Source of the DNA: Alteromonas halophila | GTDB taxonomy: Bacteria > Pseudomonadota > Gammaproteobacteria > Enterobacterales > Alteromonadaceae | Direction of reading: 5' to 3' | Assembly (NCBI RefSeq): GCF_014651815.1 | Contig: NZ_BMXP01000005.1 | Coordinates: forward strand, 62,001 to 126,000 | Length of the DNA stretch: 64,000 bases | Shown here: positions 19,964 through 28,810 of the stretch, one piece after another | How the letters are laid out: the number at the start of each line of letters is the position of its first letter | Numbering within the stretch: the first letter of the stretch is position 1 | Notes under the pieces: model-generated | Database searches by the model: none | The model's input: only the letters and a program-made list of their open reading frames with translations | Told to the model about the DNA's origin: nothing | Program-made: the position numbers and the translations under genes

Positions 19964-21505
19964 ATGAGCGAAATGTTTACTATCACACCGGGCCAGCTAA
20001 GTCTGGATGATTGCCGTCGTTTTTTCAGAGCGCATCAGAGCATCGCGCTGAATGATGAGGCGTATACCGCAATGCAGCAGTCTGCTGACACGGTGAGTGA
20101 GGTGCTAAGCCAGGGACGTACGGTGTACGGCATTAATACCGGCTTTGGCCTGCTGGCCAATACCCGCATCGAAGAAGACGAACTGGAGTTACTGCAGCGC
20201 AGTATTGTCCTGTCCCATGCGGCCGGCATTGGCGAATTTATGCAGCCTTCTACGGTGCGTCTGCTGATGCTGCTAAAAATCAACTCGCTGTCCCGCGGCT
20301 TTTCCGGGATCCGCCCTGAGGTAGTAGATGCACTGATCACCTTGTTTAATGCCGAGGTGTGGCCGGCTATCCCACAAAAAGGCTCAGTGGGCGCCTCAGG
20401 CGATCTTGCGCCTCTGGCACATATGAGTGCGGTATTGCTGGGTGAAGGCGAAGTACTGATAGAAGGCAAGCGGGCAAGCGCTGCACAAGGCCTTAAACAG
20501 GCTGGTTTGTCTCCCATTGCGCTGGCACCTAAAGAGGGCCTGGCGTTGTTAAATGGCACGCAGGCCTCTACCGCGTTTGCGCTGGAAGGCCTGTTTAAAG
20601 CTGAAAATGCACTGCTCAGCACACTGGCAGTGGGGGCGCTGAGTGTGGAAGCCGCCCTGGGCTCACGGGTTCCGTTCGATGCGCGGATCCACGCAGTACG
20701 CGGTCATCAGTCGCAAAGTGACATCGCCAAAGGGTTTCGTGATTTGCTCAAAGAATCTGAGATTGGCCACTCACACGCAGGCTGCGAAAAAGTGCAGGAT
20801 CCCTATTCACTTCGCTGTCAGCCGCAGGTACTGGGCGCGTGTCTGCAGCAATGCCGGTATGCCATGCAAACGCTTATCACCGAAGTTAACGGTGTGTCGG
20901 ATAATCCGCTGGTATTTGCGGATGATAAAGACATTTTGTCTGGCGGAAATTTCCATGCTGAAGCAGTGGCCATGGCCTCGGATATGCTGGCCATTGCGCT
21001 TTCTGAAATCGGGGCGCTGGCAGAGCGACGTATGGCGCTGCTGATTGATACAAACCTGAGCGGACTGCCGCCGTTTCTGGTTGAAAATGGCGGGGTCAAC
21101 TCTGGCTTTATGATTGCTCAGGTTACCTCGGCGGCGCTGGCCAGTGAAAATAAAACGCTGGCTCATCCTGCCAGTATTGATTCTTTGCCTACGTCAGCGA
21201 ACCAGGAAGATCATGTGTCGATGGCGACGTTTGCCGGACGTCGCTTAGGCGATATCTATGACAATGTTGCGGGGATCCTGGCCATTGAATGGCTGGCCGC
21301 TGCGCAGGGCATTGATTTCAGACAGCCACTGGCAACCAGTGAACCGCTTAAACGTGTGCACGCACTGCTGCGGGGCGCTGTTTCGTTTTACGATAAGGAT
21401 CGCTACTTTGCCCCGGATATTGAAAAAGCCACTGCGCTGATAAGCAATCACAGCCTCGCTGATCTGGTCAGCGAGTTACTGGAAAATGACCTGCTTAGCG
21501 AGTAA
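19964..21505 (+). CDS. hutH: Histidine ammonia-lyase
   Basis: HutH removes ammonia from histidine to give trans-urocanate, the first step of the pathway. The Ala-Ser-Gly triplet that cyclises to the MIO electrophile is at residues 144-146 ([12 protein letters not shown]). YGINTGFG, the [16 protein letters not shown] segment and [10 protein letters not shown] are also typical. I start at 19964, seven bases after GAGGAG and just past the hutU stop, giving 513 residues. An ATG 15 bases earlier lies inside hutU and is less likely. The gene ends the hutC-hutU-hutH operon before a strong terminator. Confidence 0.96.
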   Translation: MSEMFTITPGQLSLDDCRRFFRAHQSIALNDEAYTAMQQSADTVSEVLSQGRTVYGINTGFGLLANTRIEEDELELLQRSIVLSHAAGIGEFMQPSTVRLLMLLKINSLSRGFSGIRPEVVDALITLFNAEVWPAIPQKGSVGASGDLAPLAHMSAVLLGEGEVLIEGKRASAAQGLKQAGLSPIALAPKEGLALLNGTQASTAFALEGLFKAENALLSTLAVGALSVEAALGSRVPFDARIHAVRGHQSQSDIAKGFRDLLKESEIGHSHAGCEKVQDPYSLRCQPQVLGACLQQCRYAMQTLITEVNGVSDNPLVFADDKDILSGGNFHAEAVAMASDMLAIALSEIGALAERRMALLIDTNLSGLPPFLVENGGVNSGFMIAQVTSAALASENKTLAHPASIDSLPTSANQEDHVSMATFAGRRLGDIYDNVAGILAIEWLAAAQGIDFRQPLATSEPLKRVHALLRGAVSFYDKDRYFAPDIEKATALISNHSLADLVSELLENDLLSE

Positions 21506-21521
21506 GCACAGACGACAGCTG

Positions 21522-21547
21522 AAGCGGCCAGCGGCCGCTTTTTTTAT
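21522..21547 (+). terminator. Rho-independent terminator after hutH
   Basis: AAGCGGCC / GGCCGCTT stem with a three-base loop is followed by a T run. It overlaps the last bases of the convergent M24 peptidase gene. Confidence 0.9.
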
Positions 21548-22839
21548 TCGTCGCTGCCGATAAGGATCAGAGACTGTTGCGGCGCGGTGAGAAAACGGGC
21601 GCCCTGTTCGTCAATTACCACCATTTCCTCAACCGAAATGGTCTTGGTTTGCTGCTCATCGCTGCCCGGATAGTACCAGCTGTAAAACCCATCAAACGCA
21701 AAGGTCATGCCTGTGTCCAGTTTACGTTCTGATGTGGCCCTGACACCCAGGTTAGGCCCGGTATCGTGGGCAACATAGCCTACCGGGTGGCCGGTACTCC
21801 ACATTACCGGTAGTGACCCAGCGTCATCCATGACTGCCAGCTGCGCCTGATGTACCTCACGGCCGGTCGCACCTGCTTTCATTGCGTCAAACGCTGCACG
21901 GTTGCCAGCAATGGCACTGTCCCACGCATGCTGTATGTGCGCAGGCGCAGCAGTTTCACCAGGCTGCAGCACATAGGCAAAGCGCTGGATATCCGTCACC
22001 CAGCGATCATAGACCCGGATCCCAAAGTCAATCTGAATGACATCGCCTGGCTGAATAACGCGGTTAGTTGGGTGGGAATGACCGCGGTCTGGCCCGGAAT
22101 TAACAGCCGGGTTTTGTGACGGTGCCCAGCCGTCCTGAACACCGGCCTCAGCAATGCGTGCTTTAAGAAAGTCGGCGATATCTTTGTCTGTGGTTTTTCC
22201 GGGCTCTACCATCTGGTAGGCCTGATATTGCCAGTTCGAGGTTATCGTCGCCGCCTCTGCCATGATCGCGACTTCTTCAGGCAGCTTGCGCGATAACCAT
22301 TCATAAATTAGCGGCTCGGCGGCAGTAAGTTGTTGTTGCTGACCGGGACTCAGTGCGTTGTTCAGTGCCATGAACTGAGAATGACTTAAGCCGTCAGCCT
22401 GAGGATTCTGGGAAAAAGAATTTACTGCAATGGCGCTGGTGGACTGGCTGGCTAACCATTCGGCAGCCTGATTGATAGCTGAGTCGCTGCGTGCCACATC
22501 TGTCACGGTATCGTAGGTGCCTAACTCTTTCAATGCTGTGGATTCACTGACCGGTGAAAAGATTAGCGATGTTACACCGTTCTCTTTGGCACTGAAAATA
22601 ACCACAGCAGTGCCTCCGGCATTTTCACAGCCTACATGGGCGGCGATAGGATCGTTATCATTTTCCCGGCACACAATTAGCCAGTGTGAAACGCCTGCAC
22701 GTTGCATGGCATCAGGCAATAAGGTTTCAATCCGCTGCTGGCGGATCTCAGGCCAGGGCGAGGCCCCTGAAAATGGTTGATCGCTGGCATTAGCAGTACC
22801 GCTTAAAGCAAAGGTCATCAGGAGTGAGTTGAGTAGCAT
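21544..22839 (-). CDS. Exported M24 family metallopeptidase (Xaa-Pro aminopeptidase-like)
   Basis: This 431-residue protein has a short signal peptide (cleavage near GTANA|SD), so it probably acts in the periplasm on proline-containing peptides. The N-terminal creatinase-like domain spans about 30-190 and the pita-bread domain about 195-430. Metal ligands seen are IDFG (Asp), VTDIQ (Asp), the His region STGHPVGYVAHDTG, and a Glu in SVEEM. The position of the first Glu in classical enzymes (EPG) reads FAFDGF here, so an Asp may substitute. AAGGAA precedes the ATG. It faces the hut operon and ends 38 bases from hutH; no functional tie to hut is apparent. Confidence 0.82.
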   Translation of the reverse strand: MLLNSLLMTFALSGTANASDQPFSGASPWPEIRQQRIETLLPDAMQRAGVSHWLIVCRENDNDPIAAHVGCENAGGTAVVIFSAKENGVTSLIFSPVSESTALKELGTYDTVTDVARSDSAINQAAEWLASQSTSAIAVNSFSQNPQADGLSHSQFMALNNALSPGQQQQLTAAEPLIYEWLSRKLPEEVAIMAEAATITSNWQYQAYQMVEPGKTTDKDIADFLKARIAEAGVQDGWAPSQNPAVNSGPDRGHSHPTNRVIQPGDVIQIDFGIRVYDRWVTDIQRFAYVLQPGETAAPAHIQHAWDSAIAGNRAAFDAMKAGATGREVHQAQLAVMDDAGSLPVMWSTGHPVGYVAHDTGPNLGVRATSERKLDTGMTFAFDGFYSWYYPGSDEQQTKTISVEEMVVIDEQGARFLTAPQQSLILIGSDE

Positions 22840-22851
22840 AATTGTTCCTTG

Positions 22852-24465
22852 TTAGCGCTTCAGGTGTTGCCTGAGCTGTGTAGTCCGGGTTGAAAGGTGC
22901 GGTGACACGGCGCCGGCACGCAGCGCCCGCTCGTAGTAAAAAAGGGCATCAGCCTTATCGCCCCGCCGGTAGCTGTTGTCTCCAGCCTGCTCATTGTAAA
23001 GGGCGTGGTGAGGCAGGGCGTCGGCCATCAGGCGTAATACTTTCGCGGCTTTCGCGGAATCATTGCGTTTCATGTAGCCAGCATATAATTGCTGCATCAT
23101 TTCCAGCCAGTTGATACGCTTTTTAAAATACGCCTGGCCGAGTGACTGTTGCCAGTCAGCCGGCGAGGAAAGCACAACCGGTTGCGGCGTAGCACTAAAG
23201 GGGAAATCGGCTTTCAATGCCTGGATCTGTGCGTAGCCGTTATACTCCTCAGCCACGGTTACTGGGCGTTGTTGCCACGCAAGGCTGGTGTCGATCTGAT
23301 GCTGCGGTGCGGCATCAAAATAGGTCACAAGAGACTGATAGAACGCATCGGACAGTATAAAATAACCAGGCAGGTTAGGGTGCAGGTGTTCCAGCATCAG
23401 CGAATTCCCGACAATGCCATCCTGGCTTCGGGCTTTCAGTGCCTGATGACTGTCAACGAGCTGAACATTGCTGTGGGTGTCACTGAGGGTACGGATAATG
23501 TCATTCATGGCGGACGGGGCACGAAAGCGTAACAAGTCCCGGTCTTTTGCTTCGGTGAGTGTTTGCCTGGCTTCCATGTGCTGCCCGTCGGCCAACAGCG
23601 TATGCCCTTCGTGGTAAAGCTCACTGGCATTGTCTGGCGTAGTCGCTGAAGCGAAGGGGGGCTGATCTCTGACATTACTGGCTATGGTGCTCAAAAAAAC
23701 CGGAATGCCTGCGCTGGTGTAGGTATCGACAATCTGCGCCAGATTGCGCTCAAACTGCGACAGTCCCTGATAATATCGCTGGGAATAAAGGGGAATGGCT
23801 GTATCACTGGCCACCTGCGACATAAATGTTCGCGAACTGGACACCGCATCTTCAGGCATGCCGCCAAGGAGTTGCTGCAGCATATCGACCAGGGCAAGGT
23901 GAGCGACGGTCAGATACGCGCGGGTCAGCCATTGTCCGCCGATGCGGTACGCTGAGCCCGCGCCGAAAATGCCCAGGTATTCATTATGGCCGGTATAAAT
24001 AAGGATCCCGTCAGGCTGTTGTGCAATAATCTCATCGGCAAAATCAAGTAACAGATAGGTATTGATTGCCGACATGGCGGTGTTGACGACCTCGACATGC
24101 CGCTTGGGAAATGTCTGGCGTAGTCGTCGCTCCAGCATACCCGCAGGCGATGCGCCGAGTCCGTATGGAAAGCCGGCCGCCGTCGATCCGCCCGCGACGA
24201 AAAGTCGCAATCCGTTTTCAGGTTTGTCTGCCAGAAAAAAATTGGCCTCCATGGTGACGCGCGGTGTGCCGCCTTCGGGAAAATACCGTGATAATACATC
24301 GGGTCTGGGCAGGATATAGTCAGGATGCGACGGGTTAGCAATGAACAGCGGCATTGATTTACCGTACCCCGCCAGGCGCAGGCCGCCTTCCAGTGCGCCC
24401 AGTACCAAAACCGGTATAGACAGGGTGATAACAAAAAAGATCCAGCGACGCCGAGCAGTAGCCAT
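22852..24465 (-). CDS. Membrane-anchored SGNH/GDSL-like hydrolase with TPR tail (paralog 1)
   Basis: This 537-residue protein has one N-terminal membrane helix (about residues 8-28) and a probable periplasmic body. An SGNH-type fold is suggested by AGGSTAAGFPYG (Ser94), GHNEYLG (His160-Asn161) and LEHLHPN (Glu359 with His362, in place of the usual DxxH). The C-terminal 100 residues look like TPR helices (RGDKADALFYYERALRAG). Family knowledge allows esterase, acetylesterase or O-acyltransferase-partner roles, and I cannot choose among them. Its ATG overlaps the stop of its paralog upstream by one base, so the two are translationally coupled. The pair is divergent from a carbamoyltransferase operon. 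Confidence 0.72.
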   Translation of the reverse strand: MATARRRWIFFVITLSIPVLVLGALEGGLRLAGYGKSMPLFIANPSHPDYILPRPDVLSRYFPEGGTPRVTMEANFFLADKPENGLRLFVAGGSTAAGFPYGLGASPAGMLERRLRQTFPKRHVEVVNTAMSAINTYLLLDFADEIIAQQPDGILIYTGHNEYLGIFGAGSAYRIGGQWLTRAYLTVAHLALVDMLQQLLGGMPEDAVSSSRTFMSQVASDTAIPLYSQRYYQGLSQFERNLAQIVDTYTSAGIPVFLSTIASNVRDQPPFASATTPDNASELYHEGHTLLADGQHMEARQTLTEAKDRDLLRFRAPSAMNDIIRTLSDTHSNVQLVDSHQALKARSQDGIVGNSLMLEHLHPNLPGYFILSDAFYQSLVTYFDAAPQHQIDTSLAWQQRPVTVAEEYNGYAQIQALKADFPFSATPQPVVLSSPADWQQSLGQAYFKKRINWLEMMQQLYAGYMKRNDSAKAAKVLRLMADALPHHALYNEQAGDNSYRRGDKADALFYYERALRAGAVSPHLSTRTTQLRQHLKR

Positions 24466-26240
24466 TAATTTTTAGATACCTGTTGTAAGTAGTAAGCCGG
24501 ACGGTTGTCACCGGGGAATTGCTGTTTTGCTTCAGTGAGCACCGCTATCGCCTTTGTGCGACGACCAAATTTATACAGCGCTTCGGCCAGCGTGAGTTGC
24601 GGATTAATGTCAGAAGCATTAAGGGCCACCGCCCGTCGCGCGAAATAGACAGCTTCCCCGAAACGCTCACTTTTTAGCGATAACTGACTGGCCACATGGG
24701 CTGCTTTACCGTCAAAGGGGAGGGCCGTGGCCAGCGTATTGGCAACAGTTGCTGCGTTATGCCACTGTTGCCGCCGTTGAGACAGCGTTAGCAGGTGCGG
24801 TTGTTGCGTAATCCAGGGTTCACCCTGATAGCGGTTAACCGCCATCGCCTCAGTCTGAGACTGCGGTGACGGTAACTTGAACACTTCTGGGGTGTCGGTA
24901 AACGGGTAGTCAGAGGTCAGCGCGGCGATTTTGTAGCTGGCATAAAGACTGTCGATCGCGGTCAGAGGTCGCTGCTGCCAGGCAACCTGTTGGGAAATGC
25001 GGTTGGTCGAAACAGGCAACAGACCGGTATCTTCGAGTACCTCATAAAAACGCTGGGCCACAATAAAATAGCCACGTTCATTCGGATGAAGGTGCTCGAG
25101 CATGTGCTGGCGGCCAATGCTTCGCGTATCGCTGTCATGGCGTAGTGCGGCAGCACTGTCTACCAGATAAACGCCGCTGGCCTGACTGAACTGTTTAATA
25201 AGCGCATTAAACCGCGACGGTGCACGAAAACGCAGCAAATCGCGATCCATAGCCTGGATATAATTCTGGTGCGCGGCGTCCGGATCGCTGTCAGCCTGTG
25301 TATTTGCAAGCATATAATACAACTTTGCCGAATCGGGAAACTGTTGAATGGCCTGTTTAATCGTTTCTGTCGATGGTAACGCTGGTAACTGCAGACCCGG
25401 TGTCGGGGAGGATTTGAACGGCGGCTGATCTGCTTCATTCGCAGCGAGGGTTGAGAGCAGCACGGGTATATTGCTTTGTCTGAATGTGCGCAATACCGCG
25501 GTCATGTTGTCGGTAAACTGTTTAATGCCCTGATGATATACGTCTGAGTCCAGGGCAATAGCCCGGTCTCTGGCCAGCGTCGCCATGACGGTTCGTCCTG
25601 CTGAGGACGTGTCTGCGCCCGCTGACGCTGCCTGAGCGGGAGCCAGTGCGCGTTGCAGTACCTGAAACAACCGGAATTCATTCAGTGCAAGAAATGCCAG
25701 ATTAGCCATATGCCCACCGGTTGTCGCGCCTGCGCCCATGATCCCGAGGTATTCATTATGGCCAGCGTAAATAAGTACGGCATCAGGTTGGATAGCCGCG
25801 ACCTCGTCGGCAATATCACGCAGGGTATAACTGTTGACACTGGAGAGGGCCACCGACAGTACTTCGATATCCCGGTCAGGGTAGGACGCCTGTACACGTT
25901 GCTGCAGCAATCCTGCTGGTGAACCAAAGCGGCCATACGGAAAACCGGCCGCGGTAGAGCCGCCCATTACCACCAGACGTAGGGTGTTGGCTGGTTTTTG
26001 CTGTTTAAAAAAGTACGTATCCGGACTTACATTGGGGGCTTGAGAGCCCTGATGCACGAAGCGCTTAACCAGATCAGGGTTGGGCTTGAGATAGCCCGGC
26101 TGCGAGGCATTGACAAACAGCGGGTATTCGCTGCCGACGCCTGTCAGACGTAATGTTATCTCTGCGCCAGCCAAAAACAATAGCGGTATACAAACCATAA
26201 TACTGGCAAATGTCAGAGTCCTGAGGCGGGAGTTGGTCAT
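24465..26240 (-). CDS. Membrane-anchored SGNH/GDSL-like hydrolase with TPR tail (paralog 2)
   Basis: This is a paralog of the downstream gene: N-terminal membrane helix, MGGSTAAGFPYG with the candidate serine near residue 95, GHNEYLG near 160, RDLLRFRAPS, and MLEHLHPNERGYF as the catalytic His block. A longer C-terminal TPR-like part follows (about 591 residues in all). An ATG at 26240 is preceded directly by an in-frame GTG at 26243; neither has a good Shine-Dalgarno, and I use the ATG. The duplicated pair may form a heterodimer, or the two may act on different acyl or carbamoyl esters. A MalR-like operator lies 60 bases upstream. The substrate is unknown. Confidence 0.72.
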   Translation of the reverse strand: MTNSRLRTLTFASIMVCIPLLFLAGAEITLRLTGVGSEYPLFVNASQPGYLKPNPDLVKRFVHQGSQAPNVSPDTYFFKQQKPANTLRLVVMGGSTAAGFPYGRFGSPAGLLQQRVQASYPDRDIEVLSVALSSVNSYTLRDIADEVAAIQPDAVLIYAGHNEYLGIMGAGATTGGHMANLAFLALNEFRLFQVLQRALAPAQAASAGADTSSAGRTVMATLARDRAIALDSDVYHQGIKQFTDNMTAVLRTFRQSNIPVLLSTLAANEADQPPFKSSPTPGLQLPALPSTETIKQAIQQFPDSAKLYYMLANTQADSDPDAAHQNYIQAMDRDLLRFRAPSRFNALIKQFSQASGVYLVDSAAALRHDSDTRSIGRQHMLEHLHPNERGYFIVAQRFYEVLEDTGLLPVSTNRISQQVAWQQRPLTAIDSLYASYKIAALTSDYPFTDTPEVFKLPSPQSQTEAMAVNRYQGEPWITQQPHLLTLSQRRQQWHNAATVANTLATALPFDGKAAHVASQLSLKSERFGEAVYFARRAVALNASDINPQLTLAEALYKFGRRTKAIAVLTEAKQQFPGDNRPAYYLQQVSKN

Positions 26241-26299
26241 CACTGCATCATCGTAGCCGCGTCACGTTACGTTAAGGAACCAGCCTGACAAATACAAGC

Positions 26300-26313
26300 T
26301 GGATACGTATGCA
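26300..26313. promoter_or_regulatory. Predicted MalR-like operator in the carbamoyltransferase divergent promoter
   Basis: TGGATACGTATGCA differs by one base from the sites at 1996, 5144 and 35721 and keeps the central TACGTATGCA. It is 81 bases upstream of the carbamoyltransferase and 59 upstream of the SGNH gene, inside the only intergenic space of the locus. Control by the starch regulator is an inference from sequence identity. Confidence 0.65.
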
Positions 26314-26394
26314 TCGTGAGACTGCTGGTTTTTCCTTCGTTGATTAAGGTATGCTCACCCAAGCGGTTAAAAATAACATAACAACAACATTCTC

Positions 26395-28230
26395 ATGATG
26401 CGAATTATTTTAGGGATTTCAGCCTTCTATCATGACAGCGCGGCAGCCCTGATCATCGACGGGAACATTGTTGCAGCGGTGCAACAGGAACGTTTCTCGC
26501 GTCTGAAACATGATCCGGGATTTCCGGCAGATGCCGTGCGTTACTGTCTTAAAACCGCTGACTGCCAGCTCGACGACGTCGATGCTATCGTCTTCTATGA
26601 TAAGCCTTTGCTCAAATTTGAGCGCTTGTTAGAGACGTTTCTGGTGAGAGCGCCGTTTGGTTTTACTGGCTTTGTGCGTGCTATGCCGGTCTGGCTGAAA
26701 GAAAAGTTGTATTTAAAACATTTGTTGCGCAAAGAATTGCGGGCATTGTCCGGGTCTGCAAACACGCAGACACGCCGTTTTCCCCTGTTATTTACTGAAC
26801 ATCACCAGAGTCATGCTGCGTCTGCGTATTATCCGTCACCGTTTCACCACGCCATCGTTATTTGCCTGGATGGGGTGGGTGAATGGACCACTACCTCGGT
26901 ATGGGAGGGCAAAGGTAATACCCTTACGGCGCTCAGCGAACTGCATTTCCCTCACTCGCTGGGTTTACTGTATTCCGCCTTTACCTTCTATTGTGGCTTT
27001 AAAGTAAATAGCGGCGAATACAAATTAATGGGACTGGCACCTTATGGCAGTCCAAAGTATGCCGATCTTATCCGCACGCACCTGATTGATAGTAAGGCAG
27101 ATGGCAGCTTTCGCCTGGATCTCAGGTATTTTGATTATGAAACTGGCAGAAGAATGACCAGCCAGCGTTTTCATGATCTGTTTGGGCGCGGCCCCTGGCC
27201 ACAGGATAAGGAACCTGATCAGATGTGCATGGATCTGGCCAGTTCCATTCAAATGGTCATAGAAGAGGTGGTACTGAACATCGCCCGGTATGCGAGATCG
27301 CGGGTGAAGACTGGCAATCTGTGTCTGGCTGGAGGCGTGGCCCTTAATTGTGTAGCGAATGGCAAACTGCGCGAAGCGGCTATTTTCGACAATATCTGGG
27401 TTCAGCCGGCTGCCGGCGATGCCGGCGGCGCGCTGGGGGCTGCGCTGGCTGCCTGGTACAGTCAGTCGGACGTGGCAGAGAAACCGGCCGCCGATACGAT
27501 GCAGGCTGCCTGTCTGGGCCCCGCCTATTCGGACGCTGACATTTGCCAGGCGATGACAGAGTGGGCAGTGAACGGTGAGCGTCTGGACGATGACAAACTA
27601 AGCACCGTGGTGGCCAGCTATCTGGCTGACAACCACGTGGTCGGCTGGTATCAGGGAAGAGCAGAATACGGTCCGCGGGCGCTCGGTAACCGCTCCATTC
27701 TGGGCAATCCTGCCAGCGAAACCATGCAACGGGTAATGAATGTTAAAATTAAGCAGCGGGAGTCCTTCAGGCCCTTCGCGCCGGCCATCAGGCTGGAGCG
27801 GCTGGGGGATTACTTTGATACACAGGCGGACAGCCCCTATATGCTTGATGTTGCGAGGTTATTGCCACGTCATTGCTATACCGTGTCGGCCTCGGAGGGG
27901 CTGGATAAAGTAAATGACAAACGCTCTGCCATTCCTGCCGTGACGCATCTGGACTACAGCGCCAGAGTACAAACCGTAACCAGCAATGATAATCCCCGAT
28001 TCTATGCATTATTGTGTGCATTTGAGGCACAGACCGGACTACCAGTGTTAATCAATACCTCGTTTAATGTGCGTGGCGAACCTCCGGTTCTGACGCCGGC
28101 CGATGCGATTCGCTGTTTCCTTGCTACAGAGATGGATTATCTGGTACTCGGTAACTACCTGCTTGATCGGCGCACTGCCAGTGCCAGGGCCATTCAACGG
28201 GCCCGGCAAACCACGTTTGAGAAAGACTAA
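26395..28230 (+). CDS. O-carbamoyltransferase, NodU/CmcH family
   Basis: Family members transfer a carbamoyl group from carbamoyl phosphate, via a carbamoyl-adenylate, to a hydroxyl of a sugar or other small molecule. This 611-residue protein has the N-terminal ASKHA-like domain (GISAFYHDSAAAL, QQERFSRLKHD, EHHQSHAASAYYPSPF with metal-binding histidines, LAGGVALNC). The C-terminal YrdC/Sua5-like part has GRAEYGPRALGNRSI, RESFRPFAPA and NTSFNVRGEP. The start is one of two adjacent ATG codons without a clear Shine-Dalgarno. It overlaps the next gene by one base. No nodulation, antibiotic or saxitoxin genes are nearby, so the acceptor is unknown. Confidence 0.9.
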   Translation: MMRIILGISAFYHDSAAALIIDGNIVAAVQQERFSRLKHDPGFPADAVRYCLKTADCQLDDVDAIVFYDKPLLKFERLLETFLVRAPFGFTGFVRAMPVWLKEKLYLKHLLRKELRALSGSANTQTRRFPLLFTEHHQSHAASAYYPSPFHHAIVICLDGVGEWTTTSVWEGKGNTLTALSELHFPHSLGLLYSAFTFYCGFKVNSGEYKLMGLAPYGSPKYADLIRTHLIDSKADGSFRLDLRYFDYETGRRMTSQRFHDLFGRGPWPQDKEPDQMCMDLASSIQMVIEEVVLNIARYARSRVKTGNLCLAGGVALNCVANGKLREAAIFDNIWVQPAAGDAGGALGAALAAWYSQSDVAEKPAADTMQAACLGPAYSDADICQAMTEWAVNGERLDDDKLSTVVASYLADNHVVGWYQGRAEYGPRALGNRSILGNPASETMQRVMNVKIKQRESFRPFAPAIRLERLGDYFDTQADSPYMLDVARLLPRHCYTVSASEGLDKVNDKRSAIPAVTHLDYSARVQTVTSNDNPRFYALLCAFEAQTGLPVLINTSFNVRGEPPVLTPADAIRCFLATEMDYLVLGNYLLDRRTASARAIQRARQTTFEKD

Positions 28231-28655
28231 TGGGATCGTCTGTATGGCTGCCTGTTGCCGATAAACAGGACTCGACGACACTGCGACATTTCGGTTTGGG
28301 CATGAGTCTGATGATATTGCTGGTGTTCGCGCTATTGCTGCCGTGGTTAATGAGTGCAGAAAGACCGGTATGGCCATTGCCCGTTGCGACAGGATTACTG
28401 ATATTTGCAGTTTGCCTGCCACGTTTACTGTATTATCCTTACCGCGCCTGGATGGTCATCGCAAGTCTGCTGAATGCCGTGAACACCCGGCTTATTATGT
28501 TTATTGCGTATTTCGGTATGATCGTACCAATTGGACTGGTATTGCGGTTGATGGGCAAAACACCGTATGCCCGCAGGCCGGATGCCCGACTGGAAAGTTA
28601 CTGGAAGGCGCGCACGTCTTCGCCACAACCGAATAACCTGAAGGAGCCATTCTGA
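28230..28655 (+). CDS. SxtJ-like small membrane protein
   Basis: This 141-residue protein has three or four hydrophobic segments (about residues 25-45, 50-70 and 85-110) and a charged C-terminal tail. The pattern and the position directly after a NodU/CmcH carbamoyltransferase match the SxtJ family, first named from the saxitoxin cluster and of unknown biochemical role. It overlaps the upstream stop by one base and is followed after one base by a 50-residue gene. It may anchor the carbamoyltransferase or its substrate to the membrane; that is an inference. Confidence 0.75.
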   Translation: MGSSVWLPVADKQDSTTLRHFGLGMSLMILLVFALLLPWLMSAERPVWPLPVATGLLIFAVCLPRLLYYPYRAWMVIASLLNAVNTRLIMFIAYFGMIVPIGLVLRLMGKTPYARRPDARLESYWKARTSSPQPNNLKEPF

Positions 28656-28656
28656 T

Positions 28657-28809
28657 ATGCTGGAGTTTATACAGGATCTCTGGGCTTTTTTGCGCGTCAG
28701 AAAAAAATTGTGGCTGATGCCTATTATTGTCGTCCTTGCGTTACTCGGTGCGCTGGTTATCGCAACCCAGCAGTCATCGCTCGCAACCTTTATTTATACT
28801 TTGTTTTAA
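28657..28809 (+). CDS. DUF5989-like single-span membrane protein, 50 residues
   Basis: This short frame begins MLEFIQDLWAFLRVRKK, followed by one membrane helix (WLMPIIVVLALLGALVI) and a short tail ending IYTLF. It reads directly on after the SxtJ-like stop with one base between. Length, the FLRVRKKLWL motif and the gene order fit the DUF5989 proteins that accompany SxtJ and carbamoyltransferase genes. Its function is not known. It is easily missed because it is shorter than usual ORF cut-offs. Confidence 0.78.
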   Translation: MLEFIQDLWAFLRVRKKLWLMPIIVVLALLGALVIATQQSSLATFIYTLF

Positions 28810-28810
28810 T

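Noticed and set aside
23149..23532. Plus-strand frame of 127 codons opposite the SGNH gene
   Set aside because: It is antisense to a gene with clear motifs and shows no recognisable domain.
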